Assembly (NCBI GenBank): GCA_944332525.1 | Contig: CALVKD010000056.1 | Location: forward strand, 1-42,859 | Origin: an uncultured Bacilli bacterium | GTDB lineage: Bacteria > Bacillota_I > Bacilli_A > RFN20 > CAG-449 | Length of the DNA stretch: 42,859 nt | Reading direction: 5' to 3' | In this document: piece after piece, positions 40,562 to 42,859 of the stretch | Numbering within the stretch: position 1 is the stretch's first letter | Layout: each line of letters begins with the position of its first letter | Program-made: the position numbers and the translations under genes | Notes under the pieces: model-generated | What the model saw: the letters and a program-made list of their open reading frames with translations, nothing else | The model's database searches: none | Told to the model about the DNA's origin: nothing

Positions 40562-40774
40562 GTAAGGACAAGCTATCAAACTTCACATCAATAAGGTTCT
40601 TATCTTAGCAATGGTTAGTAAAAAGAATTGACAGATTATCGAGAGATTGGTAATCAAATAAAAAGTAACAAGATTTGCTTAGAGAATAAAATTATTGAAT
40701 CTTGATGTGATGTCGAATAGGGCTCCTAGTTCAATTAGCAAGAAGTGAAGAGGTTATGAACTAGGAGTTTTTTT
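40562..40774 (+). ncRNA. rod-shaped non-coding RNA candidate with own terminator
   Basis: Long nested pairing: TCACATCAA (40583-40591) with TTGATGTGA (40702-40710); GGTTC (40595-40599) with GAATC (40697-40701); TTATCTTAGCAA (40600-40611) with TTGCTTAGAGAATAA (40675-40689, small bulges); an A-rich internal bubble; and an apical stem GATTATC / GGTAATC (40634-40640 / 40649-40655). It is followed by a perfect 11-bp terminator CTCCTAGTTCA / TGAACTAGGAG (40723-40733 / 40757-40767) and TTTTTTT. No ORF follows on this strand before the IS, so it is a stand-alone RNA. The rod with a central bubble recalls 6S RNA, but I cannot assign it. Confidence 0.55.
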
Positions 40775-40791
40775 ATGGAATAATTTATTAA

Positions 40792-40931
40792 AATAAAACA
40801 AAAAAAGAGAGCCCTTACCCTTTGAGCTCTCTTTCTAACTTCCAAGAGGGGATTAATCTTGAAAGTTAATTAGGTATGAAATGAAGACAGGGATAACTAT
40901 GGAGTTTTATTGTGATTATAAATCCTGTCCT
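40792..40931 (-). ncRNA. minus-strand small RNA candidate with three hairpins
   Basis: An extended -10, TGATATAGT (plus 40938-40946), would start transcription near 40931. Three hairpins follow on the minus strand: GACAGG/CCTGTC (plus 40924-40929 / 40886-40891); an 11-bp stem AACTTTCAAGA / TCTTGGAAGTT (plus 40857-40867 / 40837-40847) whose loop is TTAATCCCC; and a terminator AAAGAGAGC / GCTCTCTTT (plus 40826-40834 / 40804-40812) with a T-rich tail. The C-rich loop could pair with Shine-Dalgarno sequences, as in RoxS/RsaE-type sRNAs; this is inference only. Confidence 0.5.
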
Positions 40932-41128
40932 CTTTCAACTATATCATAAATGTAACTATATATTTTATCAACAAATGTCAATAATTTTTAAGAAAAACAT
41001 TTATGCTTTTTATAAAAAAAGTAAATAACTACAAAAATCTTATAAATTTTGATGAAAATTTATCGTAAAAATTTAATTTGCGTTTGCTGATGGTTATTTT
41101 TTCTTAAAAGATTGTAGGCAATATAATA
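40932..41128. other. AT-rich intergenic stretch without gene
   Basis: Very A+T-rich, with TTGACA on the minus strand (plus 40976-40981) that may assist the small-RNA promoter. I see no ORF, operator or terminator of note between it and the DUF1349 gene. Confidence 0.4.
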
Positions 41129-41704
41129 TTATTTACCTGCCAGAATTTTTGTTGCTGTCTTTTTCTCAATTGTAATATTTTCGTAGACGCGAATACCTCC
41201 TTCATCTAATTGTGCTTGCGCTAAAAGACCAACTTTGATGACTGGATTTGCTGGTAAGTGGAAAAAACGCATCATATAGAAATTAATTCCATCTAATGAG
41301 TAATGAAACCCGAAATTATTGACGACGCGGCAAACTTGTAACCAAGCTGTATTTCCATCAAGATTGCAGCCATTGGCGTCATCTGAATCACCTTTAGTAA
41401 CGACGCTTACCGCGGCATGCGTTCCAAAATCGGTCAATTCAAAACAGCATTTTAAATCTTTCAAAACCATAACTGAGGCAGAGTCATAAGTATCTTTAAA
41501 GGCATGGGATACTTTGACTTTAAGAACAAAGTCACCCTCTATTTCGGTATAATAAAATGGTGCATTACATAGCGATTCTGGGAGAATTCCTTCCTGACAT
41601 TCATCAATGCCTCCGCAGAAAAAATCTGTCTTGGCCGGCGCCATAATTTCAATACGCTCGCCCTGCTGGCTTATTGAACTTTTATTTAGCCACTTAAAAT
41701 CCAT
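41129..41704 (-). CDS. DUF1349 (concanavalin-like) protein
   Basis: 191 residues matching the DUF1349 family (beta-sandwich, 'regulation of enolase 1'-like): an early MAPAKTDFFCGG, APFYYTEIEGDFVLKVKVSH, DSASVMVLKD, CCFELTDFG, AVSVVTKGDSDDANG, then FHYSLDGINFYMMRFFHL and VGLLAQAQ. The family has a lectin-like fold, possibly carbohydrate-binding; no catalytic activity is established. No signal peptide. It lies 81 bases downstream of the decayed AraC gene in the same direction, so that regulator probably once controlled it. Confidence 0.85.
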   Translation of the reverse strand: MDFKWLNKSSISQQGERIEIMAPAKTDFFCGGIDECQEGILPESLCNAPFYYTEIEGDFVLKVKVSHAFKDTYDSASVMVLKDLKCCFELTDFGTHAAVSVVTKGDSDDANGCNLDGNTAWLQVCRVVNNFGFHYSLDGINFYMMRFFHLPANPVIKVGLLAQAQLDEGGIRVYENITIEKKTATKILAGK

Positions 41705-41785
41705 GATAATTAACCCACCGATGTTTTCAAAATTATAACATTCATACTTTCTTAAACAAAGGTATGATTATGCCTAAAAATTGCA

Positions 41786-42696
41786 TTATTTACCCAATTT
41801 ACTAATTTTACCTGGAGTAGTCTTGTAAGATTTTTTAAATTGACGACTAAAATAATTTACGGAATTAAATTCGCAAAGGGGGGGACTTATTTCTAGAATA
41901 GTATGAGTATTTTCACTAAGCATTTTATGTGCTATTTATAATCTGTATTGAATAAGTATTTCAATTGGCGAGCAACCTAAATAGATATTAAAGCAGCGTT
42001 CTGCTTCACTACGACTGATATTAGCAACTTTTGCAATTTCTTTTATGTTACTTTTCTCATATAGTTTTCATAGATGTATGAGAGTATTTTTTGCATACGG
42101 ATTTGATGTTTAATTTGCATCCGCGGAAATTTTATTTTTGGCAAACAATCTAATTTTAAAAAGATATATTCTAAAAATTGGCTTAGATTGCGTTGTACTT
42201 CCATTTCTTATCCATTGTCATGCTTGATAAATAAATGATAAGTTTCCTGAATTAATATATTAATTTCATCAAAACACTTATCATCTTTGCGAAAGATAAT
42301 AAACGGCAAATTATCGCAGTTTAAAATTGGAATAAGGTATTTTTTATAAATTAAACTGTGTTCAGATGCGACAAAAATACTAGAAAAAACAATGATAGGA
42401 ACAGGATTTGGACTAGTGCCGGATATTTGTCTAACCTTATGAAGAATATTTCCGTTGATAAAAATACTATCACCGACATTTAACGTAATCTATTGTTGAT
42501 CAATTTGATATTCTAAAGGATTATTCAAAGCAGTAGCTATTTCAAAGTCAGGATGCCAATGAAAAGGACCTTCCCAGTTTGTTAATTCTTCTAATTCATT
42601 TTGATAATAAGCAACTGGAAAGTCAGAATTTTTATGTATATCTTGTTCTAATAATTGATGATCAAGTAGTATAGACATATTAAATTTATATAGCAT
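41786..42696 (-). pseudogene. AraC-family regulator, degraded
   Basis: Reading on the minus strand, the N-terminal cupin sensor (WEGPFHWHPDFEIATALNN) and the C-terminal AraC helix-turn-helix pair (NIKEIAKVANISRSEAERCF, CSPIEILIQYRL, VNYFSRQFKKSYKTTPGKI) can be followed nearly end to end. It is broken by an in-frame TAG at 42490-42492, a TAA after HDNG (about 42205), a frameshift near 42060 (ENYMRKV versus YEKSNIKE), a TAA after QYRL (about 41940) and a frameshift at a run of seven G (41879-41885). The right-hand IS begins about 37 bases upstream of its ATG. It is clearly inactive as a full protein. Confidence 0.88.
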
Positions 42697-42732
42697 AAAT
42701 TCTTCTGTTAAATAAAAAAAGCAGCATGTCTT

Positions 42733-42768
42733 TGAAGTGCTAGTGTAAAAGTGGACAAGGGTAAAAAA
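42733..42768. repeat. IS3-type left terminal repeat
   Basis: TGAAGTGCTAGTG then AAAAGTGGACAAGGGTAAAAAAG resembles the reverse complement of the IS end at 90-130 (CTAGT, AAAAGTAGACA, AAAAAAG in the same order). The match is imperfect, so the two may be different IS members of one group. Confidence 0.6.
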
Positions 42769-42817
42769 GCCCCATCCACTTTTTTCTTTGTTATTCTATT
42801 AAAAAGGAGGATCTATC

Positions 42818-42859
42818 ATGGCAAGACAAAAAGGAACAAAAAATAATATGCGTTCTCCA
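42818..42859 (+). CDS. IS3-family transposase OrfA, N-terminal fragment (cut by window edge)
   Basis: ATG at 42818 with AAAGGAGG 7 bases upstream, reading MARQKGTKNNMRSP up to the last base of the window. The start and its basic character suit an IS3-group OrfA (helix-turn-helix subunit). It points out of the window; the rest is missing. Confidence 0.6.
   Translation, partial: MARQKGTKNNMRSP

Noticed and set aside
42205-42492. Alternative genetic code (stop codons read through in the AraC-like gene)
   Set aside because: All other genes use TAA, TAG and TGA as ends, and the gene also has frameshifts, so decay explains it better.
1-42859. tRNA, rRNA, prophage or known defence island
   Set aside because: No cloverleaf with a GGTTC-type arm, no rRNA blocks, and no phage structural or defence genes were seen apart from the SNF2 protein, whose role here is open.

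Overview
AT-rich DNA from a low-GC, anaerobic member of the Bacillota, most likely a gut lineage of the Erysipelotrichia / uncultured-Bacilli type. The placement rests on the gene order rpmH-rnpA-yidC-jag | oriC | dnaA-dnaN-yaaA-recF-gyrB-gyrA-serS, on Shine-Dalgarno/TTGACA-type signals, and on anaerobe markers (class III ribonucleotide reductase NrdD/NrdG, a rubrerythrin with a PerR-like regulator, methylglyoxal synthase). TGA is used as a stop (for example at 1735 and 5396-strand CarD), so this is genetic code 11 and not a UGA-Trp mollicute. Both edges cut IS3-family elements: the last 28 codons of a transposase at the left edge, the first 14 codons of an OrfA at the right. The window is therefore probably a contig broken at IS copies.

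Layout. 1-130: IS3 right end. 130-444: three tandem CcpA/LacI-type operators facing a microORF. 445-4871: a SNF2 helicase and its partner. 4.9-6.3 kb: CarD, then an acetyltransferase behind a structured leader RNA. 6.4-9.0 kb: two tandem paralogous membrane esterases. 9.1-12.2 kb: inositol-monophosphatase-like enzyme, methylglyoxal synthase, TetR regulator, M29 aminopeptidase. 12.2-16.6 kb: small membrane protein, YfcE phosphodiesterase, HD hydrolase, esterase, ArsP_2-type metal exporter, chorismate mutase, membrane HTH protein. 17-18.5 kb: two more membrane-bound HTH proteins and an exported partner, convergent with the previous group. 18.6-31.7 kb: the chromosomal origin region, with leftward rpmH-rnpA-yidC-jag and rightward dnaA to serS flanking an oriC with about nine DnaA boxes. 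32-35.4 kb: nrdD-nrdG behind a structured leader, and a TetR regulator. 35.4-37.7 kb: a membrane-anchored GH5 glycosidase and an esterase lipoprotein, probably polysaccharide-directed. 37.8-38.9 kb: Fur/PerR-family regulator and rubrerythrin sharing an operator motif. 39.0-41.0 kb: three structured non-coding RNA candidates around a YcxB-like membrane protein. 41.1-42.7 kb: a DUF1349 gene and a decayed AraC regulator next to the right-hand IS.

The most interesting signals are in RNA and regulation rather than in one new protein system: unassigned leader RNAs before the acetyltransferase, nrdD and the YcxB-like gene, each with a P1 stem and two with an attached terminator; a stand-alone rod-shaped RNA and a minus-strand sRNA candidate; several genes whose ATG lies within a few bases of the predicted transcription start (leaderless or nearly so); and a convergent cluster of three membrane-tethered HTH regulators. 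All functional names come from reading motifs by eye; no database or folding program was run.
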